Shown here: positions 37,601 through 49,400 of the stretch, in pieces
Layout of the letters: each line of letters starts with the position of its first letter
Position numbering within the stretch: position 1 is the stretch's first letter
Assembly (NCBI GenBank): GCA_932521025.1
Contig: OW051473.1
Span: forward strand, 5,766,001 to 5,830,000
Reading direction: 5' to 3'
Source: Oscheius onirici
Taxonomy: Eukaryota; Nematoda; Chromadorea; Rhabditida; Rhabditidae
DNA: 64,000 nt
The notes under the pieces: generated by a model
What the model was told of the DNA's origin: nothing
The model's input: the letters and a program-made list of their open reading frames with translations, nothing else
Databases searched by the model: none
Made by a program: the position numbers and the translations under genes

Positions 37601-37754
37601 TACTAGAACCATAAGACATGCTTCGCAACGAGTACATCTTCCAAAGCATCTCCTGAAAAAGATTTGGTGGTTAAATACTGAAAAGCAGTAATAAAGCTAA
37701 TTGTTACCTTTTTGAAGAGTGCCAAGCACCTCCATTCGGAACTTCAGTCTTCAT
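34685..37754 (-). CDS. Neprilysin-type M13 zinc metallopeptidase
   Basis: M13 peptidases are type II membrane ectoenzymes that cut small peptides such as neuropeptides. The product begins with a short cytosolic part (MKTEVPNGGAWHSSKRRCFG) and one transmembrane helix (ACLMVLVFLLLFSFLSCAVC). The ectodomain starts with a cysteine-rich DPCEDFYEFACGNYGLNRNL block. The active site is GHEVSHAFDDQG (HExxH), and the third zinc ligand and proton-relay region lies in SLGENIADNGG. It ends with the family-typical NKCQVW. Length, about 750 residues, is normal. Roughly 18 small introns interrupt it. The first intron, after SSKR, splits the cytosolic tail. A (GA)n tract lies about 155 nt upstream of the ATG. 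Confidence 0.93.
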
Positions 37755-37908
37755 CCTCTATCAACTATCCTCCTATCATTTTCTCGTGGCTTAACTTAAG
37801 AGAAAGTGTATAAATATGGGCAGAGAGGAGGTGAAGAGAAAGGCGTGAAAGGTGATCGGACCGAGATTTGTTTGAGAGCAGCGATCGACAATAGGGAAGA
37901 AGCGCAAC

Positions 37909-37925
37909 AGAGAGAGAGAGAGAGA
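37909..37925. repeat. Short (GA)n tract upstream of the neprilysin gene
   Basis: AGAGAGAGAGAGAGAGA lies about 155 nt upstream of the neprilysin start codon. It is a simple microsatellite and may act as a GAGA-type promoter element; this is not tested by the sequence. Confidence 0.6.
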
Positions 37926-40900
37926 AAGAGGATCGTTGGTCTCTTTTTTGGCTGAGGAGAAATAAACACTACTGATTAGGGTATTGTTAGTGGTTTGTCG
38001 GGGATCGCCTTCCAGAACACTTTTCATTTCTGGAGTGCCTTTTTGTGGCAGAAAGAGGTCGTTTCTATTATGTGAATGAAGAAAAGTGAACTACCCTCAA
38101 AATCGGAAATCAATATGACAAGGAAATTTGTTCGCGTATCAGCTGGCCCGGTGGTGGGAAATAAACCCGACAAAATCACTGGATGTAGCACTCACTCATC
38201 CAAGCAGCTGTTTTGATCGTTCGTCCTGTTAAACACTAGTCAATGTTGTCCCGTGTGTATGACATGTGGAGGCATAGAGCCCTTGAAGTCTTTACCCGAC
38301 TGTCGAGATGAAGCCCATTGGGTGGTCTTCTTTGAGAGAACTGCGCCAAGTACTTCCATAAAACTGGACGTAATGGTCTCTCTCCATTTTCTATCTCGAA
38401 AGACTAATCAAGCGCCCTCAGTTTTCTTGAAGACTGAGAAGAACGAACAAGAAGGTGAATCAAAGCGGAATTTTAACGTTTTTGGAAGGTGCAGAGTGAA
38501 TCAACTAATGAAGAACTTCTAGGGTGAAATATGGTAATCTTTGTGTCAATGACGGCCTAGTAAAGTAACTTATGGTTTAGAGTTTATACTACGGAATAGT
38601 TTAAAAAAGGAAGTCATTTAATGAAAAAACACGACACGGTTACTTGCTCGGACACAAGAAGTAATGGAATTAGGAGAGTTCCACTAAGTGAGTCTTGTTG
38701 AGATCCCCATGGGTATTGCAGCGAAGGAAACAGGTCTGGAGATAAAAGGTAGGCTCTTTTCTTTCGAGCAGGTCCTAATTGGAAATTCCGGAAGCTAAAA
38801 AAAAGAACTGCACTCCAGCTGATCGCACTGATCGGCCCAATGGAGATGGATGACTTGAGCCTGCTCCACGCAAGTCACAAAGTGCAGACGAGCAACACCC
38901 AATTCTTCTTTCCCAGATTTATACCTACTCTCAAGTGTGAGGCCTTGGATTCACGGACTGGACAGTTGTCCATTTCTCGGGCTGCTCTTCTCAATTATCC
39001 ATTTTATCTTCCCTACTGTACTTATGTGAGACATTTTTTTTGTGAAATCTGTGAAGCCACATTTGACAGGTTCAAAGACCCAATTTAATAGAGAGTGGTA
39101 TCCATTATTCAGCTAGTAGCATTATATTATTTTGTTAAATAAAAACCGATCGCAGTGTGGTACTACGCATTAATTCAAATTTCGACTTTTACAATTTGTG
39201 TTCGTCAAAGAAGGTATTACGAATCGGCAGGTCTCGGAAATTAAAAGAATGCATGGCCAAAATACAGTATCAAAATAGAAATCACAAATAACTGCTCCAA
39301 TCAATTGTGAGGAAAGATAGGTAAACTTAGATGTGGGAATAATCATAAACTCCTTATTGAAAGGATGCTATGAAGTTGACGCCGCATTGTTTATAATGGC
39401 GAAGCTGAATCATTCGACCACCCTCGCGCACGTGCATAATCTTATAAAACAAAACTTCTGTCTTTGCATTTCAAGCAGAGAACCAATTTAAAGAATTCTG
39501 GGGTTGGTAGAAAAAGACGGAGGAGAAAACTTATAATTAGTGTAAGCCCAACCCTACTAATTAGTTGAGTTTTCAGTCGAATACTCAGGGTTGGACTTTG
39601 CCTTCCAGTGTTTTTGTTGAGAACAAATTCACTTACGTCATACCGCGCTTCCTCTTCTTTCTCGGTAGGTATAATGTACTAGTCGGCCGACATGTAGACT
39701 GCCTGCTGAGTGAGGGAGCAATCTTTTTGGGCACCTTAAACATACATTTTATTTGAATTTTATGGGAGTTTTACCTCTGAATCTGGGGGATTCATCGAAT
39801 AGCATCCATAAACGGGAGCCGCATAGTATGAATTCTCATCGGAGGAGCCGGAATAGTAGCGGGGACCCCAGTCGGTCATTGTTTCCAAAACACTTATAGC
39901 AGATTAGGACAACTGCTGTCACTTCATTTGGTTCCTGTAAGCGGCTCTCAAATTTGAGATAACAGACTGCGTAATGGGAGGTCTCTGTGACGCGAGGCGA
40001 AAAAAGAAATCCGAGAAACTGGTAAATAAAGTGGACAGTGTAAGGAAGGAGAGAAAAGGCGAGGATAGTGGAGACAGAAAGACCCGCCGTTTTGGAGCTC
40101 CTTGAAAATTTGAAGAGGAGCCGGCAGCTGACCGGAAATGTTTGTGATTTATCCGGACAGCGTTGGATGTGACGGAAAGTCAATAATGAACAATAAAGGA
40201 ATGCACGTTTAAATTAGCAAAACTTTTAGATTTGGTGATAATGAAGTGTTTTCATTGAGACACCGAACAGCACTTGAAAAACACTTCAAGCCTAAACGAC
40301 TAGCTCTTTTGTTCAAACGTCTTGGAACTCCCGGTATGAACAAATTGCAATAGATCCGAAGTTGAAGATCGTCCTCGTCTATAATTATCCGGTCTAGATT
40401 TGTGGTTTGCGATGCAAAAGAGAAAGAGCGCAGTATATTTAGAGATGGACAGAAGGGGTGACATCGGTCCGCGGCGATTACTATCCCAAATTCTAAAATG
40501 GAAAGTGTCTTAATCCGACGAGATGGTCATTTGAGACGTGATAGATGTATTCAGTCAAAAAGGATACAGTTGTTCAGCACGAGGACAAAAATGGTTAACT
40601 AGCCGCCGAAATGAGGTTTAAGATGTCCTCGACCCTTACGGTGCCGAATTTTCGATTTGTTTCCTGCTGTGAATACGTTTTGCAATTAAGTTTTCACTCA
40701 TTCTATGGAAAAAGCAAGGTCTGGAGAAAAAGACAGGTATCAGCGACCATAAGCAAACTTTTCGTAGTAGCAAATGAACGCGATTTAATGGTAACGGACA
40801 CTGAGACGAGCCGTCGGAAGCGGAACGTAACGTTTACCTTTGGATTAATACGCGGTCAATTGAAACCTGCTGTGTACGTCTACTCCCGTAAAGACAACGA

Positions 40901-42095
40901 GTTTTTTTGATAGTCATCATCCGGATGACAAACATCCTAGTCTGCCGGAGAGAGGGGTAGATGTGAAAAAATAGTGTAGAGTGACCAATGGCTTCGCTGA
41001 CAGTGTGTTCTCGTGAAGTGGCGATGTACGACGGCCGTCAAGTGCATAATAATGGACCTGCGGCAAATACTACAGGACCAAAATCAAGACACCCGGCGAA
41101 TTTGATGCCGCCAAGTGGATAATCTGCAGCTTCAAACTATTTTAAGAAGTTCTTTTTGCAGATAAACTTGTATTATGTTACTACATTCAGGAATTGTTGC
41201 GCAGTTCTTGGTGTTTTTATATAACAGAAAGGAAGTGGTTTAGTCTGAAACCTCTACTTTTTTTCACGTTTTACTTTTCATTGATGTTATGTGTTTTTGT
41301 TAATGACCGGTACATATAATTCCTCAAACAATAAAAATTCCAATTCAAAGTTTTGAAAATGTGTGAACGAGCTAAAGTGATAGTTGGGTGCCAAGGGTTT
41401 CGAGTTTAAGAAATGAAGTGCAAATGAGGGCAAACGAGCTCAAGTGGGAGAGGCACGAAAAGCGTCGGACACGGAAACGCTGTGTTTGCAATAAGGAGAC
41501 ATCGATGCCCTACAGCAACTGTTTCGGCATAATTGTTGATCGCATCCGTGTCATATTAGAGGCCAGATCTCCGTGACGATTACGGCTCAAAACATGCGTA
41601 TCCGAGAAAAACAAAAACGTTTATTAGTTATTAAAAATACAAAAAAAAATCCACCTGAGCAAAATATATACAAAAAAATGGCGGAAAAATGCTTTAAAAT
41701 ACCAGAGAAAAAGCTTTGGCAACGTCCAGGACATTGAATATTACTAATAGAGACTTTGAGATATGACAGAGCTCTGACATAGTCGTTTGAGGATATTTGA
41801 CACTTCTTTACAAAAAATACTGTCTATTGCAAAAGGTAAAAGGACTAAGTCTGTCAGCTAGAGGGAGTATCAGGAGAGTAAGTTAAGAGAAGAGGAGCGA
41901 GTTTTACTTCAGGAGTTTCAGAAGCAAAGAGAGGACGACGTGCGCCGGGTCGACGACCAACAGGGGAGTCGTGAGACATCTGGCGACCGATGGAAACGCG
42001 AGACTTGTTCCTGTAAACGGCAATTCATACTACAGTAATATTAAAATGGTGTGTCCATCCGAGGTTAGTTATGTTCACGAGTTCTCAGATAATAT
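37926..42095. other. 4.2-kb region without confirmed genes
   Basis: No complete gene is recognised between neprilysin and CDC25. Plus-strand open frames at 38253-38522, 38840-39088 and 40611-40910 are short and unsupported. The only coding-like signal is the two-exon candidate at 39637-39879. Confidence 0.5.
39637..39879 (-). CDS. Candidate 5' exons of an unidentified gene
   Basis: ATG at 39879 opens a 35-codon exon (MTDWGPRYYSGSSDENSYYA...) ending GAG|GTAAAA. A 40-nt intron with acceptor TTTAAG follows, and a 98-nt exon ends in a strong donor (AC|GTAAGTG). The second exon is basic at its end (LPRKKRKRGMT), like a nuclear-localisation signal just before a DNA-binding domain. I could not find the next exon: the first acceptor downstream gives a frame that ends after about 30 codons with no recognised domain. 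Tyr/Ser/Pro-rich N-terminus and KRKR suggest a transcription factor, but this is speculation. Confidence 0.3.
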
Positions 42096-43413
42096 CTATA
42101 AGTTAGGAGCCAAATCTAGGATCTCATCAATAGCTGCGGGAATAAGCGTGTCGTTAAATGATTGACGGGCTGCTAAATCCCTAATCGCGGTTATGAGTAT
42201 GAGACCAGGTGGTTGTACTTACTCGGGTTTCATACAGGTGGCTGCCGTCGAGTACCGTTTGTGGAAAGCGAACGTTTTCAGGATGTGGTTGAACTGGGGA
42301 TCGTCCATTTTGGTGTAACTGCAGGGAGAGCAAAATGTCTGGTCTCCGAAGAGACTCAAAGCTTCAAAGAATCCTTTGTATCCCTTGTCCAAAACATAAA
42401 TCTCCTGGAAAGAGACTTGAGGGTAACAGTCAACATTTCGAAGACGGTCAGCACTTCTCAAAGCAGCAGCCCTGAATACAAATATGCATTGCAGCTGCTC
42501 AAATGTTACTTACATTCCAGGCCCACGTTTCTGACTGTACTCGCAGTAGAAAATGGGAATCTTGTTCCTGTTGAAGTTTTTGTCAAAAAAGAAGCTCTCG
42601 CAGGTGGAAGGATCATACAAATTGACAGCATGTTGAATATGTCCTCCGTCGTATTCGTAAGGGTAGCGGCAGTCGACTAAAATATAGCGGGAGAGGAATT
42701 CCGTCACTGACAGCGACGACAACAGCTGGGAGAGCGTAACGGCCTCGATTCTTTTAAAAGCAACAGAGTCGGCAGTTCCAGCGACAATTGGTAGGGAATA
42801 GTTCTGAAGACCTTTTGTTTAAATTTATGCCTCTCTACTGACCACAACCAACGGCTGAGGAAGCTCAGAAAGAGGACTACGGTGCACTTCCAAGGTAGAA
42901 GTGGACAAGGCTCTCAGAAGACTTCTCGGACGAGAGACCGGAGGTCCCGTAGCGTCGCTCTGAAGCTTCCTCTTTGCATGTTAAACATTTTCCGGCTACC
43001 TGATCGTTTTCATGGTTCTCGTTATCCTTTTGGCGTTTTGTACAGTATTCCATGTTGGGGAGTGTCCTTTTTCTCATTACTTGTGATGATTTGGTACGGA
43101 AGAATCCAGGCTTCCGACTCACAGGAGAACTATCTTGCCTAAAACAATATTGTTCGCAAATCTAGAGATTTGTTTACCCATTGGAAATATCCTCGAAAAC
43201 GCGAGATTTTCTCTTCTTCGACTTGATTTCAAACTTCTGAGGAGTATTCTCGTTGAGAGCCAGATCTTCCATTTCCTCGTCGAGAATGAACAAGTGGTCT
43301 CCGCAAAAAGTTCCCTTTAAAGAAGAAGGACCGCAGTCCATATCTCCGAGGCCCGAGTCTCGGGAATCTTCATCCTCGGAGAACATTCCTGAAAAGAGCT
43401 CGTCTTGTAACAT
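42096..43413 (-). CDS. CDC25: CDC25-type dual-specificity phosphatase
   Basis: CDC25 activates cyclin-dependent kinases by dephosphorylating their inhibitory Thr/Tyr. The N-terminal regulatory part (MLQDELFSGMFSEDEDSRDS, later SRKPGFFRTKSSQVMRKRTL) is acidic to basic and poorly conserved. The rhodanese-like catalytic domain begins NYSLPIVAGTADSVAFKRIE and contains FLSRYILVDCRYPYEYDGGH, HAVNLYDPSTCESFFF, the active-site loop FYCEYSQKRGPGM (C-x5-R intact) and VLDKGYKGFFE. The C-terminus is SYTKMDDPQFNHI, then DLAARQSFNDTLIPAAIDEI. The residue before the catalytic Cys is Tyr, where most CDC25s have His. Introns are small. Confidence 0.93.
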
Positions 43414-46400
43414 GTATGAGAGGAAAAAAGAGACAAAAACAGGTGCCCCCTATCTTGAGGTACGACAAACATTTGGGCGGCGGGCGAAGATGGTCCAGGT
43501 CGCTGACCTGAGCTGGGCTCTTGCGCAACAACAATACCCACCTTAATATAACTAGGGACGGCTGCAGCCAACAGATGGCACCGCACTGCCGAGCTTTTTG
43601 AACTTCTACGCGGGTTACGGTGTTTAAATGAGCAAGGGTAGATGGGTTACAGTAGTTAGGAACGCAATTAAAAGTTGTTTAAAGCGTGAAAATCCGTTTA
43701 AAAGGCGCAAAAACAAGCAAGCAGGTCAATAAAAAGGAAGAAGCTACTGAATGGAAGAGTACATGGAAAAAGGAGGTCAATTTACTTAAGAGGCGTGAAC
43801 TCGGCAATCATTACAAAGGTGCGACTCGAAGGTCGTACCTGCGAAGGCCGTGTCGGACGGCACGAAGCAGATAAGCGGAGATGAATGGACTCATGGCTTC
43901 GAATTCGAATTAGTTACTCGAGTTCTCCGCATGCTCCCCATTTCCACCGTTGAGCCTGTCTTCCAGTGCCCGAGTACCTCTGTCTCACCGGGTGGGCTCG
44001 TTCTGGCACGCCCCTCTCTCCCCCTTCGGACCCTTGCCGTTGGCAAGACCTCTTCTCGGCCGGAGTACAGACTAATCTCTGCGGGAATGAGAAGTGACGA
44101 CTCCCACAACTCTTGTCCATTAAGATGTCAATAATTATTGCATTATAATAATTAGGAGTTCTTTTCGCGCCGCGACATGACTCTAGGATACTTGCAGAGC
44201 ACGATTGCGTGGGAGAGTATTTGAATTGGGCTCATTTGAAAAAGGCAACATTTTAGGTTCTCGTAAAATGAGGTCGAAGTGCTGTTATCTACCTATGCCA
44301 TCCGTCCCCTCTGGTGGCGGTCATTGGCAGGTTGAAACGATCACACACACCTGTCATGCTACAGTTACAACAACGCGGCCACCTGTCGACGTGGGCCTTC
44401 AAAAGCATGCCGATGCGCGAATTCGCCTGTAATTTGTAGGGGATGAGTCTCAACGCGCGAGACTGTTGTGTAAAAGCAGCGAAATATTTAAACAATGAAT
44501 CTGGTAAAGTCTGATAAACGAAAATGAACTTCGAGGTTAGACAAAAAGAAGAGAACAGCTTAATGGCAAGAGCTACCACATTGTATAATGCGAACGTAAG
44601 ATGGCTCAAGTTTCTCAGGTGAACGCCCTAGTCGATCATCGCTTAGCTCAACATGACCTAACAGCCCACCTAGTAGTACTTGGCAAATACACCGAATGAC
44701 ACACCTGAGGATTTGAGAGACGACAGTCGTGGGACAAGATTTGAATCGAGCAGAGAGATGTGCCTTTGTACGGGCTTCCTCCGACACCATGTTCTCACAT
44801 TTTATATCTCACTTTTCATAAGACCGCTGCCGCGTTTGCCGGTAATAATGTCTATCTGTCGCAAGAGAGACCAAATTTGAACGCGTCGGAAAATGTGAAA
44901 TGAGCTCTGCTTCCTGCCATTGTTAGAGATAACACCAGTGATAAGTGAAATTCAAATGCTGGGCTGTTTGCAAGTCTGTTGGGTCTCATAACAAAATGAC
45001 AAAAGGCGCCGTGAACGTGGTCTCAGAAAACGTACCTAGTTTTGTTGATGGTACAAGTCAGTTGGAAACTGTTGATGATACTCACCTTTATTGTTTGGCC
45101 CATCCTGATAGAAGTAGGAGGAAGATCGGCTGCCGTGCATGATCCTCCGGCAGGACCCAAGGGTTCGTTAACCTACAAAATTGAAAGTGAACAGTTGTAT
45201 AATGAGTGGAAAGAAGCAGAAGGAGGATATCATAATGCGCGAGGACAGTTGATACCCATTTTTCATAAGACACATACCATCAGGCGGCGCCGCCTGGTAC
45301 AATACTGGGAAGAGATTTGCGAGAACTGTCAAACGGATGGGGAGATTGGTTTCTGTTGACATGACCTTAGGATTTGCCAGAGAGTCACATTTAAGGATAT
45401 CACGACTTGGATTAGGGTGTAAAGAGAATTGCACAATGCGAAGTGGCCGTGCAAACAGTCTCCAGGTCAGCGCAGTTACTCACGTTACTTGGCAGGTGAA
45501 AGGTGCCGACAGTGAGGTGCGGAATAGAATTACGGAGAGCTCCTGTGCGAGGTCAATCTCAAGAGAACTTGAGTACTACTGAATGACTTTGAGACTGAGT
45601 TTCTCATTGCTCGAAATCGTTTGGAGAGTATTACAGTACTCAATTTGTAGATAGATATTCAGAAAAGAGGAAAAGTTTGCTCATTACTATTAGTAAGATT
45701 CAAATGGACAGCCAGGTGTCTGTCGGGGATCGTCTCTAACAGACTGTGTCGGCATCTGGACTGCGTAGCGCAATGCCAAGGGAAACCAATTATGTACGAA
45801 CGTCTGTGCTCTCCGTCAGGCCTACAGTCTTTTTTGACCGCAGTGCGATGGCATGTCGCCATACTTATTATTCTGTGAACAGATGATGCCCGTCAGACAA
45901 TGGAGGACTTGACCTCAGACTCGTCCCCAGGACTCCCGGAGCTCAAATAGGCAACCGTCCGGAAAAATGGTTAATGGACTATTGGAAGTATATGTTAAGA
46001 CTTTTTGAAAAAATTCATATTGTTCGGCAGGTGATAACTGGTTTCTCAGGTTTCAGCTTTTTTCCGTGATAACTTTGAGATTATTGAAAAATAATGTGTC
46101 CACAAATATGTTGAATTAATGCTTGAACCATGTTAACTGCCCTTTAACGGTCACTACTCAAAAATTTTGAACCCAGCTGCTGCGTTTTCATTAGAGACGA
46201 GGGCAGTAGACCGCTCGTTAGGCAATTCTTCATAAGAGGCTGGCTAGACAGTAGGCAGAAGGAGATACGCAGACAGGCAATGAAAGAGCAGCTGACAATG
46301 AATGACGGTCCCTTCTGATTTGAATTTATATCGCGTTGCCCTAGGGCAAATTATACGAAACCAAAATTCGAGTGCACAGAGCCAAGATTGGTAGAAAAAT

Positions 46401-49400
46401 CTCGAGGACAGAATGTGGCCTCGCTTTGTGAGATCCACTATTTGCCCAAGTGGGTGCCATTGAGGCCAAAAGGTACCCCCATTCTATAGAAGAACATACT
46501 CTTGGCCCTAATGGCATCTTAGGGAACATTCACACTACCTGCCCATTGGGAAATACAGGCTGCAAAACTAACTTGTATAAACAATGGACGGTTATAGCGT
46601 GAAAACCTGTAGGGAAAGGACTCAGCTGGGAGCCGGGATAACATGAGAAAGGCGCAGAAGGGAGCACAGTTGCTCGGCGCCTGTGCACGTTCAAACCGGA
46701 CAAAGGGTTCACTTGCGCAACTCTCCTCCGTGGCTAGAAATGAGCTGGCAGCCATGAGAAGATCTTGTTGGCAGTTTGAAATTCGTCGCGTGAGAGTTCT
46801 TTATTAAGCCTAGAAGGAATACGTCCCGCTGAGTGTTCTTCCTTGCTCATTTGCATGTGTTAAAGGGCGGATTAGGTGCGCGAGCTGGGGCTGGGTGACA
46901 TTCAAACGGTACTCGAGTGTCTTTTAATACGAGACGATACGGGTCAGGTCAGTCGGCTCCACATAATCTCCTAAACGGAAAAGTCAGCCAACTTGACAAA
47001 TCTAACCTAATACCTGGCACTCCTAAGAGGCGGGACTTCTAAGATCCTACTGTGCGGCATGAATCAAAACTTTGCTGAGTGCCGACAAGATACCGCAGAG
47101 CACAAGGGTGCTAATGGCTGCCTTAGCTCTATTTGCACGGCAGGAGGTGCGTAAGTTCGCGGCTCTACGCCAGATGCTTGCGCAAGATAGGCAATGGAGT
47201 CAAGTTACAAATAGAAAGGTTTATATATAACTGGGTAAACCTCGGCAGGATAGAGTTTTTCTCAAAAGAACATAAAAAGACTTTTACGGCTGGATGTGAG
47301 TCCCTTTGGACACCGAGGTCAACGGCTGGCTAGATTTAAAGAAAGCCTTGGGCACTGCAGCTGTTGCTTTGCAACGGTATTGCCAACTGCGATTTGCTAT
47401 CAATCAGCGCGGCTGCCAGATTAAGAGAATGCTCTGGGCGAGGTCATTCTCACCCCTAAAGTTACAAACTGAGTTTTCACCAGTCCCAGGAAATCAGTTG
47501 TACGATGGTGACCTCAGGAGCTGCCTTGCTTGTGCAACAGAGTTGTAAGTTACGCAACAAGGCTGCTCCCGATCAAAGAGGCGCAGCGCGTGCCACAGTT
47601 TGTCGATCATCCGGGTATCCCCGGTCACTAGTTCTTTAGCAACTGTGTCAAAACTTGTTTTCTCACAGCAGGGTTCTTTCAAAACCAGTTGCCCGAAAAA
47701 GACCTTAGATGTTCGGAAATGAGAGAAAGTATGTCCTTGGAACGGAGTGCAAGTGATACGGTCAGCGGGTCATTCAAATGAGAGGAAGAGGAAAGTGAGG
47801 GAGGCGGACAGGTAATTCGGTCAAAGAGATAGCCGGTTCCCTTTCCATGCAAATCATCAGTCGGTCAACGGGAAAATTTACTACCAATTAGCCCCCTTCG
47901 CTGATTCAAACGATGCTGAACGACGGAAGTTGGCAGACAGAGAAGTACAAAGCAAAAGAGTTACGGTGCTGGGACTATTAATCAGAACGGTTTGAGGTTA
48001 CCTAGATGGTCACGATAAGAAGCCGAAAGGCTGCTGTTCAAATTCGGGTTGACGGTCACGGCATCGTAAAACCGACTGCGCAACTGAGCTATGCGTTGGG
48101 AGCTGCCGCGCCCTTCGTCGTGGGTTAATGACAGAGTATTGGATATCTAAATTCAAATGTCAGCAAACTCCCTCCGGGGTTTACCCACTGTTGATGGGAG
48201 CCCCGGTAGCACTCATAGCTCTCCCAGATGGCGGCAGTGACCCGGGGACAGGCAGCACGTGGCGCAGATTACGTAATTCATCATTAAAACCCCACTGACC
48301 TGGTGTCCTAATGAGGGCTCGTGTCCCTAAGCCAAAGGACAAGCTCTGAGAGAAGCAGATTTGAAAAGGTGTCGGATGCATGCAATGGCACCGGTATCCC
48401 ATTAATGTGCTTTTTTGCATTGTCGGCAGACACGGAAAAAGTCTCGTAGACCTTGGGACCTACAAGCCATGTGTAGGCTTCGATTTGAATCAGAGGTCGA
48501 GAAGGTAGTCGGGCGGAGTAATACAAAAGAGAAGAAAGGAGGGCAGTAGACCATTCGAACCGTGTGTTATGAATGCCGGCGGCAGTTCCCAGAACATTTT
48601 CTTAGAGCGCGTGACATTTGGATGCTGACTATGCAAGTGAGGCTGACAAAGAGGCGTTCAAATTGTGGGAAAGATTGTTATGAGATTTCTTATTCTCATA
48701 GTGACACACTCGGATAGTTGAGGTCGATGTATCGAGACCACAATCTGCCTGGTAGATGCTATCAAGAGTTGGAGGAGTTTGAACGAGAGACAACAACCTT
48801 GTAAGCCGGGCAGACAGGAAGAAAGATTAGCACGGTTAAAACCTTGAAGCCGACACCTGGGTTGTTCAAAATGGGCGAAGGCTTTAATTGTGGCAGAAAC
48901 GAGTTCTGTGCCATGGCAGAAGCGCCTCATTTGCATGGGAGGGTAGCCAGGGGATACCGGTCAGTTGGCAAAAAGGTAAACCGGCTCAGGTTTTATAGTC
49001 ACACGCTTCTAATTACAAAGAAGTGCCAAGTGTTTTTTGGAGTATTTTCTTGATTGATGAGAAATTTCAAAAGTTTAGGGAAGTTTTCCTCATTTTTCCT
49101 AATAAAAGTGTACTACGCCAAATAAAAAGTTTTGCGACAAAAATCGGGATGTACCGTACAGATTCTTTTCGGTAGGTCAGTAACGCCGACGGCGGTCCTG
49201 ACACATGGTGAATAAGCTTCAATTCGAAGCGCTGGCCTTTGTAGAAAAGCAGACACGCTGCCTGGTACAGGAAGTCAGCACAATTCAAACCGCAAGGCGT
49301 ACGTCTGAGCAATAAAAGATATTAGCCGTCTACTCATAATCCGTGAGAAAAAAGGCGGCTCTCATCCGTAACTATGCTTGCGGAGTAATTTGCCTTTGAT

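Noticed and set aside
43850-44134. 94-codon plus-strand frame near the CDC25 start
   Set aside because: A Ser/Arg/Pro-rich translation of GC-rich DNA with overlapping minus-strand frames; no support.
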